From Paenibacillus sp. 37 (GTDB lineage Bacteria > Bacillota > Bacilli > Paenibacillales > Paenibacillaceae), in NCBI RefSeq assembly GCF_008386395.1, contig NZ_CP043761.1:4216001-4280000 (forward strand): a DNA stretch of 64,000 nucleotides. The letters are read 5' to 3'. Both the position numbers and the translations under genes were made by a program. The notes under the pieces are model-generated. The model worked only from the letters and a program-made list of their open reading frames with translations. It had not been told where the DNA came from and made no database searches. Within the stretch, counting starts at the first letter, position 1; every line of letters starts with the position of its first letter. Below are positions 38,736 through 49,566 of this stretch, piece after piece.

Positions 38736-39260
38736 TCATCCCAACTTGTCCATATGTACAGTTTGCCAGTCATCATTTTCCTCAGCAATAACCGTATACC
38801 CTTGACGTTTCCAGAAATCTACGGCTCCTGGCAAGAAGCGATGTGTATGCAAGTAGAGTGTCGTATAGTGCATATCCTTCACCACATTCTCCAGTTCTTT
38901 TACCAGCAGGGAACCAATGCCGTATCTGCGATACGCAGGATCTACATAACATTTCACAATTTCGGCTGCGGACTGGGCTGCATATCGGCCGTCCACGGCC
39001 TGAATACGTCCATCATATGGTAATATCCCAATCGTTCCGACGATGCCCGCATCCCCTGTCATTGCAACAAGAAAAATCGATTCATTGGATTCCAGATAAT
39101 GTTCTGTGAACTGCTCGAAATCCACAGGTAACCTCGTGTGATCCATCATGGGAAACACTTCTCTGCGTACACGCATGGCAAAATCAATGGCATCATGAAT
39201 CTGGTGTGCCTGAACTGGTGTGACTGTCGGTATACTCTGAAGTTGTGTCAATAAATCCAC
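38736..39260 (-). CDS. GNAT family N-acetyltransferase
   Basis: 174 residues. The acetyl-CoA pyrophosphate-binding loop is YRRYGIGSLLVKEL near residue 112, preceded by strand VKCYVDPA and followed by LYLHTHRFLPGAVDFWKRQGY, a standard GNAT layout. Substrate unknown. Start is GTG 39260 with GAGG nine bases upstream. First gene of a presumed three-gene unit on the minus strand; it is divergent from the protease gene. Confidence 0.8.
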   Translation of the reverse strand: MDLLTQLQSIPTVTPVQAHQIHDAIDFAMRVRREVFPMMDHTRLPVDFEQFTEHYLESNESIFLVAMTGDAGIVGTIGILPYDGRIQAVDGRYAAQSAAEIVKCYVDPAYRRYGIGSLLVKELENVVKDMHYTTLYLHTHRFLPGAVDFWKRQGYTVIAEENDDWQTVHMDKLG

Positions 39261-39471
39261 ATTCCTTATCCTCTGTATTAGGAGCTACCTCTCGGCCCTG
39301 CCTTAAATCTTGTTCATGCCAAAGCGGCTCACTTCATATCATCTTACCGAATTTATCCCTTCCTATCAATCTATCTACACTACTAACCAAATTAAAAACA
39401 TGCCCTCACAGTCTGATAGAGTTCGCATACGATAAGGCGTGTCACAATCCATGTTGGAGGGAGAAACGCAA

Positions 39472-40632
39472 ATGTGGTTATGGTTAGGTGTTTTTGGTTT
39501 CATTTCGCTAGCAATAATCGTGTTCGTGTATCGTTTTCTGGACCAACGTGCCGAGAGCAAGTTTCACCCACATGCCCCCAAGCAGCTCTTAGTCAAATTC
39601 AAGGAAGGTACAACACCAGATGAGATGCACACCCTTCACAAAAAAGGGAGATGTAAAGTCGCGGAAACATACGAGGATTTGGGTTGGTACCGTGTGGAAT
39701 CCCGCAAAAAAATGCACCGGATCCTGAAACATTACAAAGATCATGAGTTGATTGAACATGCAGAGCCAAATTACCTTGTTGAGGCTTCCTTCACCCCTAA
39801 CGACCCTTTCTTCCCTTACCAGTATAACCTGTCCAAAATCAATGCACCCGCTGCATGGGATATCACTCAAAGTAACAGCTCTGTTAAAATCGCCATTATC
39901 GACACTGGTGTACAGCTAAACCACCCAGAATTGGCTTCCAAGCTCATCCCCGGTTACGATTATGTTGATTATGATAATATCCCTGAAGACGGGAACGGAC
40001 ATGGTACACATGTAGCAGGGATCGCTGCTTCTGTTACCAACAATGGGGTGGGCATCGCAGGCGCTGCACCACTTGCATCCATCGTTCCGCTCCGGGTCCT
40101 GGATAACAACGGGCAAGGAACGGTCGGTAATGTGGGTAACGGTCTTGTCTATGCTGCCAATAACGGTGTACAGGTGGTTAACCTGAGCCTTGGTGGTCCG
40201 ATGGGAGACGCATTCCTCCAAGCTGCTGTGCAGTATGCCTGGGATCGTGGAGCCGTAATTATTGCTGCAGCCGGCAACGACAACACTACATTCCCGATCG
40301 TACCCGCATCGTATCCCAACGTCATAGCTGTCGCTTCAACCAATCCTTCCGATCTCAAATCCAATTTCTCCAACTATGGTTCGTGGGTCGATATGGCTGC
40401 ACCAGGAGATACCATCCTATCCACCTATCTGGGTGGTTCCTATGCCTACCTAAGTGGAACATCCATGGCAGCACCACATGTGGCTGGAGTAGCTGCACTT
40501 CTCGCTGCACAAGGTAAAACCAATGCCCAGATTCGGGATGCACTATGCTTTGCTTCTGATCCAGTATCCGGCTCCGGAGTCTACTGGACGTATGGACGAT
40601 TGAATGCCTATCGGAGCTTACAGGTGCCATAA
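39472..40632 (+). CDS. Membrane-anchored subtilisin-like serine protease (S8, thermitase type)
   Basis: 386 residues. A single N-terminal hydrophobic segment (residues 1-20, MWLWLGVFGF) acts as signal anchor. Residues 36-103 look like an inhibitor_I9/fervidolysin-type propeptide (QLLVKFKEGTTPDEMH, ending AEPNYLVE). The catalytic domain has Asp144 (AIIDTGVQ), His177 (GHGTHVAG), oxyanion Asn269 (AAAGNDN) and Ser331 (SGTSMAAPHVAG). Expected to be exported and self-processed. The ATG at 39472 lies 8 nt after GGAGGGAG; the in-frame GTG and ATG upstream have no such site. Confidence 0.9.
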   Translation: MWLWLGVFGFISLAIIVFVYRFLDQRAESKFHPHAPKQLLVKFKEGTTPDEMHTLHKKGRCKVAETYEDLGWYRVESRKKMHRILKHYKDHELIEHAEPNYLVEASFTPNDPFFPYQYNLSKINAPAAWDITQSNSSVKIAIIDTGVQLNHPELASKLIPGYDYVDYDNIPEDGNGHGTHVAGIAASVTNNGVGIAGAAPLASIVPLRVLDNNGQGTVGNVGNGLVYAANNGVQVVNLSLGGPMGDAFLQAAVQYAWDRGAVIIAAAGNDNTTFPIVPASYPNVIAVASTNPSDLKSNFSNYGSWVDMAAPGDTILSTYLGGSYAYLSGTSMAAPHVAGVAALLAAQGKTNAQIRDALCFASDPVSGSGVYWTYGRLNAYRSLQVP

Positions 40633-40695
40633 TACACCTACTATCGCTCATGATTGCACACAGGGCATATCCTTTCCATTTTTACACAAATTAAA

Positions 40696-40734
40696 AAACG
40701 AAGGGGCATCTGTAAGTAAGATGCTCCTTCGTTT
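40696..40734. terminator. Terminator between the protease gene and ridA
   Basis: Stem AAACGAAGGgGCATCT/AGATGCtCCTTCGTTT with a single mismatch. A six-T tail exists on the minus strand, so it chiefly ends ridA transcription; on the plus strand the tail is poor. Confidence 0.75.
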
Positions 40735-40753
40735 GGTTAAAAAGTATTCGAGG

Positions 40754-41152
40754 TTAAACTTTTGCTGCCCAAAGCTCTATTTCAATTTTAATCTCTGGTA
40801 AACCTAACGCCGTAATATATCCAATCGTCATTGCAGGATAATCCGTACTAAATAATTGTCCCCACTCGGCATATAAGAAATCCCAATCGATTTCCTCGGT
40901 TGCCCATACGTTCACTTTGATAATATGTTCAGCATCTAAACGCTCAGATTCGAGCACTGTTTTAATATTATTAAATGTATTAGTGACTTGCTCATTCAGA
41001 CTCTCTGGAAAAAGTCCATTATGATCTGCTCCAATTTGACCCGAAGTCACAAATAACTCTGCATTCCTCGGGATTCTTGTAATATGCGTGTACTGCCCTA
41101 CAGGAGCTGGCATTTTTTCTGGATTTGTTCTAGTAATTTTGTCCATATTCAT
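40754..41152 (-). CDS. RidA/YjgF family protein
   Basis: 132 residues with the RidA core: GQYTHITRIPRNAELFVTSGQIG, NIKTVLESERLDAEHIIKVNVW and a C-terminal IEIELWAAKV. Typical RidA deaminates reactive enamine/imine intermediates as a trimer and needs an Arg in the R-x-A/E-x-E strand. Here the equivalent stretch is LPEIKIEIELWA, with no Arg, so it may belong to a non-deaminating subgroup. GAGGT lies 8 nt before the ATG at 41152. Upstream there is a good promoter and a 150-base leader carrying a small ORF. Confidence 0.8.
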   Translation of the reverse strand: MNMDKITRTNPEKMPAPVGQYTHITRIPRNAELFVTSGQIGADHNGLFPESLNEQVTNTFNNIKTVLESERLDAEHIIKVNVWATEEIDWDFLYAEWGQLFSTDYPAMTIGYITALGLPEIKIEIELWAAKV

Positions 41153-41240
41153 CTGGATTACCTCATCATTCTTAAGATTTTTCTGCGTTATTTCCTAGTT
41201 TCCTTCCGATTTTGGGCAGACTTCACCCTTGGAATAGATT

Positions 41241-41306
41241 CTAGAAAAAGACAGCAGTGGAGTATCCATATCCCGAAGATATAAACGCAAGTGATTTTTT
41301 CTTCAT
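41241..41306 (-). CDS. Possible 21-residue leader peptide upstream of ridA
   Basis: Starts MKKKSLAFISSGYG, ends in VFF. GGGAGGAG lies about 9 nt before its ATG and a good promoter lies 50 bases further upstream, so translation is credible. Three lysines followed by a hydrophobic stretch are signal-peptide-like. It could be a leader, a remnant of a broken gene, or chance. No family recognised. Confidence 0.35.
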   Translation of the reverse strand: MKKKSLAFISSGYGYSTAVFF

Positions 41307-41355
41307 GAGTGGATGCTCCTCCCTTCTTAAGTGACAAGCTTCTCTTCATTTCTTT

Positions 41356-41385
41356 ATTATATCGGAAAGCCACATCAGGGGTCAA
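41356..41385 (-). promoter_or_regulatory. Promoter upstream of the small ORF and ridA
   Basis: TTGACC (41380-41385), 18-base spacer, TATAAT (41356-41361) on the minus strand: one of the best sigma-A matches in the window. Confidence 0.7.
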
Positions 41386-41402
41386 ATTCATCCCCTCATA
41401 AA

Positions 41403-41438
41403 CAAAGAGCAATCCCGTTATAACGAGACTGCTCTTTG
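41403..41438 (-). terminator. Terminator of the first beta-glucoside cassette
   Basis: Stem CAAAGAGCA/TGCTCTTTG with inner pairs around GTTATAAC. On the minus strand it is followed by TTTATG; this is a short T-run, but the stem is long. Confidence 0.65.
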
Positions 41439-41466
41439 TTTATTCTATAGCATCGAACACCTTGTA

Positions 41467-42939
<1,473 letters not shown>

Positions 42940-42943
42940 TCAA

Positions 42944-44872
<1,929 letters not shown>

Positions 44873-44905
44873 CTAAGTAGACTCCCCATGACTTTTGAAA
44901 CAAAT

Positions 44906-44982
44906 AAAACCTGAACCACTGAACATACACAACATACCGGATCGTCCGGAAATCAGTCGTGTTATTCAGCAATTCAGGTTTT
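44906..44982 (-). terminator. Antitermination-controlled terminator before PTS copy 1
   Basis: Arms AAAACCTGAA/TTCAGGTTTT (44973-44982 and 44906-44915) with further inner pairing, then ATTTGTTT on the minus strand. Its left arm overlaps the 3' half of the RAT at 44975-45003, the standard mutually exclusive arrangement. Confidence 0.8.
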
Positions 44983-45003
44983 GCCCTTAACGGTTGCAAC
45001 CCT
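44975..45003 (-). promoter_or_regulatory. RAT antiterminator site proximal to PTS copy 1
   Basis: Minus strand: GGGTTGCAACC, short loop, GGGCAAAACCTG. It resembles the LicT/SacY/BglG RAT consensus and is nearly identical to the site before PTS copy 2. Confidence 0.75.
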
Positions 45004-45084
45004 GTAAGGCTGTACACATTGGTATTTAATTATTTGGATAACGAAAGTAAGTTACATTCCATACCCTATGAACTAAGGATGGTC

Positions 45085-45113
45085 GGCATTGCCTGATTGA
45101 ACAGTTACAATCC
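45085..45113 (-). promoter_or_regulatory. Distal RAT-like element before PTS copy 1
   Basis: Minus strand GGATTGTAACTG, six-base loop, CAGGCAATGCC, a close match to the LicT RAT consensus. I see no terminator hairpin overlapping its 3' half, unlike the other RATs here. Confidence 0.7.
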
Positions 45114-45143
45114 GATTGATGTATGCGCTTACTTCTTGAACTC

Positions 45144-45172
45144 ATCATAGTACATCTGAACTACGTTTGCAA
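45144..45172 (-). promoter_or_regulatory. Promoter of PTS copy 1 with cre-like sequence
   Basis: TTGCAA (45167-45172), 17-base spacer, TATGAT (45144-45149). The -35 box lies in TTGCAAACGTAGTTCA, which matches most of the CcpA cre consensus but is one base out at the right half. Carbon catabolite repression is plausible. Confidence 0.6.
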
Positions 45173-45219
45173 CACTTATTTTTATTAATTCCACAAATAC
45201 ATTGGAGTGACCAAAAATG

Positions 45220-45262
45220 AAAAAAGAGACCCCTTCGAAAGTATCGAAATGGTCCCTTTTTT
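45220..45262 (-). terminator. Terminator after PTS copy 2
   Basis: Stem pairing GGGACC..TTCGA with TCGAA..GGTCTC, T-run on both ends; on the minus strand it is followed by TCTTTTTTC. Confidence 0.8.
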
Positions 45263-45302
45263 TTCATGATGTTCACATTTATAAATACGCACTAAAGCAG
45301 AA

Positions 45303-47240
45303 TTAACCAATAACCGTAACCAATTTATCCTTTTCTTGCACTTCACGATTTGTTGTAGCAACCACGTCCAAATAATCAGCCGTATTAGTTACAATAATCG
45401 GTGTTACGGTCTCATAACCCGCCTCAATAATGGCTTGCAGATCAAATTCAACGATCAGATCGCCAACACTCACACGATCTCCATCTTTCACATGGGCAGT
45501 GAAATGCTGACCTTTGAGCTGTACCGTATCCTGACCAATATGGATCAGAATCTCTACACCTTGATCATCTACAAGTCCAATCGCATGTTTGGTACGGTAA
45601 ATCGTCTGTACCACACCATTAATCGGGGATACAACTCTCCCACTGGTTGGGCGAATAGCAATCCCTTTACCCATATGTTCACCAGCAAATGTAGCATCAT
45701 TAATTTCTTGCAAAGGAACTACCTCACCCGTCATTGGGCTGGCAATTTCGTAACGATTGTTCGGATTAGGCTCAAGTGCTGCCTTCTCTTCTTTTACTGG
45801 CTCTGGAGCCTGTTTGGCAGCCTCTGGATTAGCAGGATCTTTGAATCCTACAAAATAAACGAGAACAAAACCTAGTACAAAAGCAATGATAGTGGCAATC
45901 ATGGCCATCCAGAATTCATAGTTGATCCCCTCTGTGGGACTAATCAGCGCTGGAACACCAAAGATTCCTGAAGCAAATACAAACATTTTGGAACCTGCAA
46001 AGCCAATAATACCACCAGCGGTTGCAGAAGCAATACAACTCATAATAAATGGTTTTTTCAGTGGCAAAGTAAGACCATAAATAGCAGGCTCAGTTACACC
46101 GAAAATCCCGGACACAAAGGCAGGAACACCCAGTGATTTGAGTTTGGTATTTTTCGTTTTAAGCATAACCCCAAGAACGGCACCAATCTGAGCAAAAGAA
46201 GCAGCAAACATCATCGCCAGAATCGGATCTGCTTTCAGAGTGGACAGATTGAGCAACATGATTGGTACGATACCCCAGTGTAACCCGAAGATAACCAATA
46301 CTTGCCACAATCCACCAACAACAATACCAGTCACCAACGGACTCAAGTCATAGATGCCCGATACCCCGGCACCAATCAGCTGACTTGCCCATGTTGCGAT
46401 TGGACCAATCAAGAGGAATGTTACAGGTACAACAATCAGAATGGTAAAAAATGGCGTGAGGAACGTTCTCACAACAGAAGGAATGATCTTTTTGAAGAAT
46501 GCTTCTACCTTTGCTCCAAAATAAGCAGCAATAATAATCGGGATTACGGATGAGGAATAACTCATCAAGATCACGGGAATACCCAGGAACGTGATGTGAA
46601 TCGGAGATTCAAACAATGTGCCTGTAAATAACGTATATAGCGGCTCTCCACCGCTAAGACCGGATAAGGTCGGATATACAAGTGATGCTCCGATGGCCAT
46701 CCCGAGGAATGGAGATCCACCGAATTTTTTCATAGCTGTGTAACCCAGGAAGATTGGGAAGAAGTAGAACAGACAGTCTCCTGCAGCATTCAACAATTGA
46801 TATGTTCCTGAAGCCGGGTCCAGCCATTCGAGAGAAGTAAACATGGACAGGAAACCTTTGATCATCCCTGTTGCAGCAAGCAAGCCGAGAATTGGTGTAA
46901 ATACACCCGAGATCAAGTCGATAAACTGACCCAAGAGACTCTCTTTTTTACCGGAAGATTCTGACTCATCAGTTGAGACCGGTTCATCCGCATTCATATT
47001 ACCCACATGTAACAAGGCTTTATACACATCAGACACTTCGTTACCCACAACTACCTGGTATTGCCCCCCGCTTTGCATTACCGTTATGACTCCAGGTAGA
47101 TTTTTGAGTTCGTCTGTTTTGGCATTATTGTCATTTTTTAATTTGAAACGAAGTCTGGTCGCACAGTGCACTACGCTGTTAATGTTCTGTTTACCACCAA
47201 CGCCAGACAGAATGTCCTTGGCTAATTGCTCGTGTTTCAT
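45303..47240 (-). CDS. PTS beta-glucoside transporter subunit IIBCA (copy 2)
   Basis: 645 residues with the same EIIB (Cys in VVHCATRLRF), EIIC ([18 protein letters not shown]) and EIIA (LIHIGQDTV) layout as the downstream copy. The main differences lie in the IIC-IIA linker, which is richer in Glu, Pro and Ala. The start at 47240 has AAAGGAAG upstream; an in-frame codon at 47270 lies before this site. It follows the bglG-type gene with only a RAT and terminator between them, so it is expressed by antitermination from the regulator's promoter. It has its own terminator and no dedicated glucosidase. Confidence 0.9.
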   Translation of the reverse strand: MKHEQLAKDILSGVGGKQNINSVVHCATRLRFKLKNDNNAKTDELKNLPGVITVMQSGGQYQVVVGNEVSDVYKALLHVGNMNADEPVSTDESESSGKKESLLGQFIDLISGVFTPILGLLAATGMIKGFLSMFTSLEWLDPASGTYQLLNAAGDCLFYFFPIFLGYTAMKKFGGSPFLGMAIGASLVYPTLSGLSGGEPLYTLFTGTLFESPIHITFLGIPVILMSYSSSVIPIIIAAYFGAKVEAFFKKIIPSVVRTFLTPFFTILIVVPVTFLLIGPIATWASQLIGAGVSGIYDLSPLVTGIVVGGLWQVLVIFGLHWGIVPIMLLNLSTLKADPILAMMFAASFAQIGAVLGVMLKTKNTKLKSLGVPAFVSGIFGVTEPAIYGLTLPLKKPFIMSCIASATAGGIIGFAGSKMFVFASGIFGVPALISPTEGINYEFWMAMIATIIAFVLGFVLVYFVGFKDPANPEAAKQAPEPVKEEKAALEPNPNNRYEIASPMTGEVVPLQEINDATFAGEHMGKGIAIRPTSGRVVSPINGVVQTIYRTKHAIGLVDDQGVEILIHIGQDTVQLKGQHFTAHVKDGDRVSVGDLIVEFDLQAIIEAGYETVTPIIVTNTADYLDVVATTNREVQEKDKLVTVIG

Positions 47241-47295
47241 GAAGTCTTTTCTTCCTTTCTGGCTAGACACGGATTCAAAGCATATTGGAGAGAAT

Positions 47296-47369
47296 AAAAA
47301 AACCTGAACATCTGAATGTATGGAACATCCGGTTAACGGTATGTTCTGTCATTCAAGCGTTCAGGTTTT
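47296..47369 (-). terminator. Antitermination-controlled terminator before PTS copy 2
   Basis: Arms AAAACCTGAAC/GTTCAGGTTTT (plus-strand positions 47299-47309 and 47359-47369), followed on the minus strand by TTTTTTATT. Confidence 0.8.
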
Positions 47370-47389
47370 GCCCTAGTGGTTGCAACCCT
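47362..47389 (-). promoter_or_regulatory. RAT antiterminator site before PTS copy 2
   Basis: Minus strand GGGTTGCAACC, loop ACTA, GGGCAAAACCTG, overlapping the terminator arm. It starts within 20 bases of the antiterminator gene's stop codon. Confidence 0.75.
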
Positions 47390-47407
47390 GCAAGCTGATC
47401 TATGGGA

Positions 47408-48250
47408 TTATTCAGTAGTTGCATTCACAACTCTCTCAATATGGATCGTTAAGTACATCAATTCTTCGTCAGTTAGTTGATACGTGTAGTTGCTTTCAAT
47501 GAATTTCTTGATTTTCTCCGAGCACTTGTGCGCTGCCGGATACTTTTTCTGAATCATCAGGAACAGTTCATCATCGTTGTTGCTCTTGTAATGTTTTCCC
47601 TTCACCAAACGTTGAGCGAAAAACTTCAAATGCGTCACAAAGCGATAAAATGTCAGTGAGTTCTCATCAAAATCAATTTTGAAATGATACTTGATGATTG
47701 TCAAAATTTCTTGCATGACCTGCGTCATACTCTTGATGTTGGGCATTTCCTCATTCAACGCTGCATTGACAAAGTGAAGTGCCATAAATCCGGCTTCGTC
47801 CTCGGGCAAGATCACACCAAACTGATCACAGATCATATTGAGCGCTTCCATTCCGACTTCATATTCCTCTTTGTATAACTGCTTTGTCTCCCAGATCAAC
47901 CCGTTGCGTATAGGCAGATTCTTACGATACCGCTCAATGGCAAAGTGAATATGGTCTGTGAGATGTAAGTAGATGCTCTCATTTAATTTCTTGCCAAGTT
48001 TTAGCTTGGCGTAAGCGATGATTTCCTCGGATACTTTCATGTATTCCAAAGGAATGCTTGAGATTAATGCCTTGAAGTTTTCCTGAATATCTTCATTCTG
48101 TAAAGTAAATATCTTGTCGATATGCTGCTCGGAAACCATATCACCCGCCCGCTTCTGATAAGCAATCCCCCGGCCAATGATAATAACTTCCTGTTGTTCG
48201 GCATTCATCGCAACTACAGCATTATTGTTCAGCACCTTCTCGATTTTCAC
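47408..48250 (-). CDS. BglG/LicT family transcription antiterminator (cassette A)
   Basis: 280 residues. N-terminal CAT RNA-binding domain (1-55, KIEKVLNNNAVVAMN, IIGRGIAYQKRAGD), then two PTS regulation domains with their conserved histidines (LTDHIHFAIER, ALHFVNAALN; ITIHIERV near the end). The protein binds RAT RNA and prevents terminator formation when its PRDs are correctly phosphorylated by HPr and the PTS permease. The GTG at 48250 has GGAG 7 nt upstream; the open frame upstream runs through its own RAT leader and is not coding. Expected targets are the RATs in front of both PTS genes and itself. Confidence 0.88.
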   Translation of the reverse strand: MKIEKVLNNNAVVAMNAEQQEVIIIGRGIAYQKRAGDMVSEQHIDKIFTLQNEDIQENFKALISSIPLEYMKVSEEIIAYAKLKLGKKLNESIYLHLTDHIHFAIERYRKNLPIRNGLIWETKQLYKEEYEVGMEALNMICDQFGVILPEDEAGFMALHFVNAALNEEMPNIKSMTQVMQEILTIIKYHFKIDFDENSLTFYRFVTHLKFFAQRLVKGKHYKSNNDDELFLMIQKKYPAAHKCSEKIKKFIESNYTYQLTDEELMYLTIHIERVVNATTE

Positions 48251-48270
48251 TTTATCACTCCAATATACAG

Positions 48271-48334
48271 AAAAAGACAAACCAATCCCTTTTCTCAAGG
48301 TATACGGCTTTGCCTGATTCAACAGTTACAACCC
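48271..48334 (-). promoter_or_regulatory. RAT and terminator in the antiterminator gene leader (cassette A)
   Basis: RAT GGGTTGTAACTG, loop, CAGGCAAAGCC (48306-48334). An overlapping terminator pairs GGCAAAGCC with GGTTTGTC, then TTTTT (48271-48314). Autogenous antitermination is implied. Confidence 0.7.
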
Positions 48335-48357
48335 GATATGTTGTACGCGCTTCCCTC

Positions 48358-48386
48358 ATATTATTACAAATTTCTACACAGTGCAA
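48358..48386 (-). promoter_or_regulatory. Promoter of cassette A antiterminator gene
   Basis: TTGCAC (48381-48386), 17-base spacer, TAATAT (48358-48363) on the minus strand, 24 bases upstream of the RAT. Confidence 0.6.
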
Positions 48387-48474
48387 CATAAAGTTAATAT
48401 CGTATTAGCATGACTCCCGATCTAGGTATATATACTCACAGGAGTGAGCAAATCAAGAATTATTTTACAGGGAT

Positions 48475-48780
48475 TCACGGTTTATTGTTTTTGCTTTCTT
48501 TCTCCAGTTCCGCTTCAATTCTTCGATTAATCATGTCCATCTGTTCTGAATCCAAACGATCGACTTGCGTGTATTCTTTATCCATCTCATACTCCTGCGC
48601 CTCGCCTTTGTTCATTAGTCCCAGTTGATTCTTGATGTCTCGGATATCTTCACGCATATGCATCGTTTGGCGGTAATGATCTATCACAAGGGCGAAAACA
48701 ATGCCCCCAGCCAAAATCGGACCGAATGGGATCAGATAACATAAAACAAGTCCTATGAGCAAAAATAAAACAAAGTACAT
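48475..48780 (-). CDS. Small membrane protein, function unknown
   Basis: 101 residues. The first 35 residues form one long or two short hydrophobic segments (LFLLIGLVLCYLIPFGPILAGG). The rest is a highly charged, probably coiled-coil cytoplasmic tail (MREDIRDIKNQLGLMNKGEAQ, RRIEAELEKESKNNK). GAGGGG lies 10 nt before the ATG. No family recognised. It follows the kinase-like gene on the same strand by 58 bases, possibly in one unit. Confidence 0.65.
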   Translation of the reverse strand: MYFVLFLLIGLVLCYLIPFGPILAGGIVFALVIDHYRQTMHMREDIRDIKNQLGLMNKGEAQEYEMDKEYTQVDRLDSEQMDMINRRIEAELEKESKNNKP

Positions 48781-48838
48781 GATGTAATGCCCCTCTCATA
48801 TAACATATCTACCCTGCTAAGATAAACGTTTCATCAGG

Positions 48839-49399
48839 TTATAAATTAAATCGTTCCTGAATTAACTTTGCCACCTCATCCGGGCTCTTGTGTGTGTTAT
48901 CAATCCGTATGTAGTGCTCATGCTTGATTTCTCCCGGTTCCGAGTTCAGTCGATATAGCTTCATCGTATCAAGTAAATCTCGCTCAGACCAAGCTATGTC
49001 ACGTTTTGTTGGCTTGTGTAGCAGGCGATGCGGACTTTTATTGCGCTCTAGTCTTTCCGATGCATCGGCCTCCAATTCCACATAACAGACCTGACCCCCT
49101 TGGGATGTAAACAACTCACTGATCTTACGGATGTATTCACCATCTGACTCCGCGTCCAAAGCCCACACAAATGTGAAAATCAAACCCGGCAGGTCACTCT
49201 TCGCCACTTCCTCGAAAATCTCCTGACGGAACAGACTCACCAGTCTTTTGCCTTGTGGTGTACCATAGCTGAAGAAAGGAGACACCATTTCAATCGTCAT
49301 GTGGTTATGAAACAATTTTAGCTTTGTTATCTTCTCCAGCTCTTGCCCCACCGTCATCTTGCCCACAGCCTGTGGGCCAAAAATAATCACTAATTTCAT
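48839..49399 (-). CDS. P-loop NTPase, nucleotide/shikimate-kinase-like
   Basis: 186 residues. Walker A GPQAVGKMTVG at residues 8-18, then the switch-like FTFVWALDAESD and a lid-like segment with R-rich KRDIAWSERDLL. Similar small AAA-type proteins are annotated as kinases or chloramphenicol-phosphotransferase-like; the substrate is not evident. AGGAG precedes the ATG by 9 nt. Confidence 0.7.
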   Translation of the reverse strand: MKLVIIFGPQAVGKMTVGQELEKITKLKLFHNHMTIEMVSPFFSYGTPQGKRLVSLFRQEIFEEVAKSDLPGLIFTFVWALDAESDGEYIRKISELFTSQGGQVCYVELEADASERLERNKSPHRLLHKPTKRDIAWSERDLLDTMKLYRLNSEPGEIKHEHYIRIDNTHKSPDEVAKLIQERFNL

Positions 49400-49491
49400 T
49401 TTCGATCACTCCTGACAAGGTAGCGTTCATTCCATTAATTCAATTTTATGGACATTAAACTCTATGATACCTCCTTTAGTGCAAATAAAAA

Positions 49492-49537
49492 AGAGGTTTC
49501 AAGTGAATCCCTCAATGCGTGAGGGCTTGAAATCTCT
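49492..49537 (-). terminator. Terminator after the acyltransferase gene
   Basis: Stem AGAGATTTCAAG/CTTGAAACCTCT on the minus strand with one mismatch and an inner CCCTCA/TGAGGG stem, followed by six T. Confidence 0.8.
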
Positions 49538-49566
49538 TATCTTAAATTACATATGTTTACTTATAC

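Larger units (their letters stand above)
41153..41466 (-). other. Intergenic region carrying the ridA promoter and leader
   Basis: This 314-base stretch holds the bgl terminator (41403-41438), a strong promoter (41356-41385), a 21-codon ORF (41241-41306) and about 85 further bases before ridA, AT-rich and without other features. Confidence 0.6.
45004..45302 (-). other. Remainder of the 445-base leader of PTS copy 1
   Basis: Contains, from upstream: the terminator of PTS copy 2, a promoter, a second RAT-like element (45085-45113), and about 80 bases of AT-rich leader before the proximal RAT. No gene seen. Confidence 0.6.
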
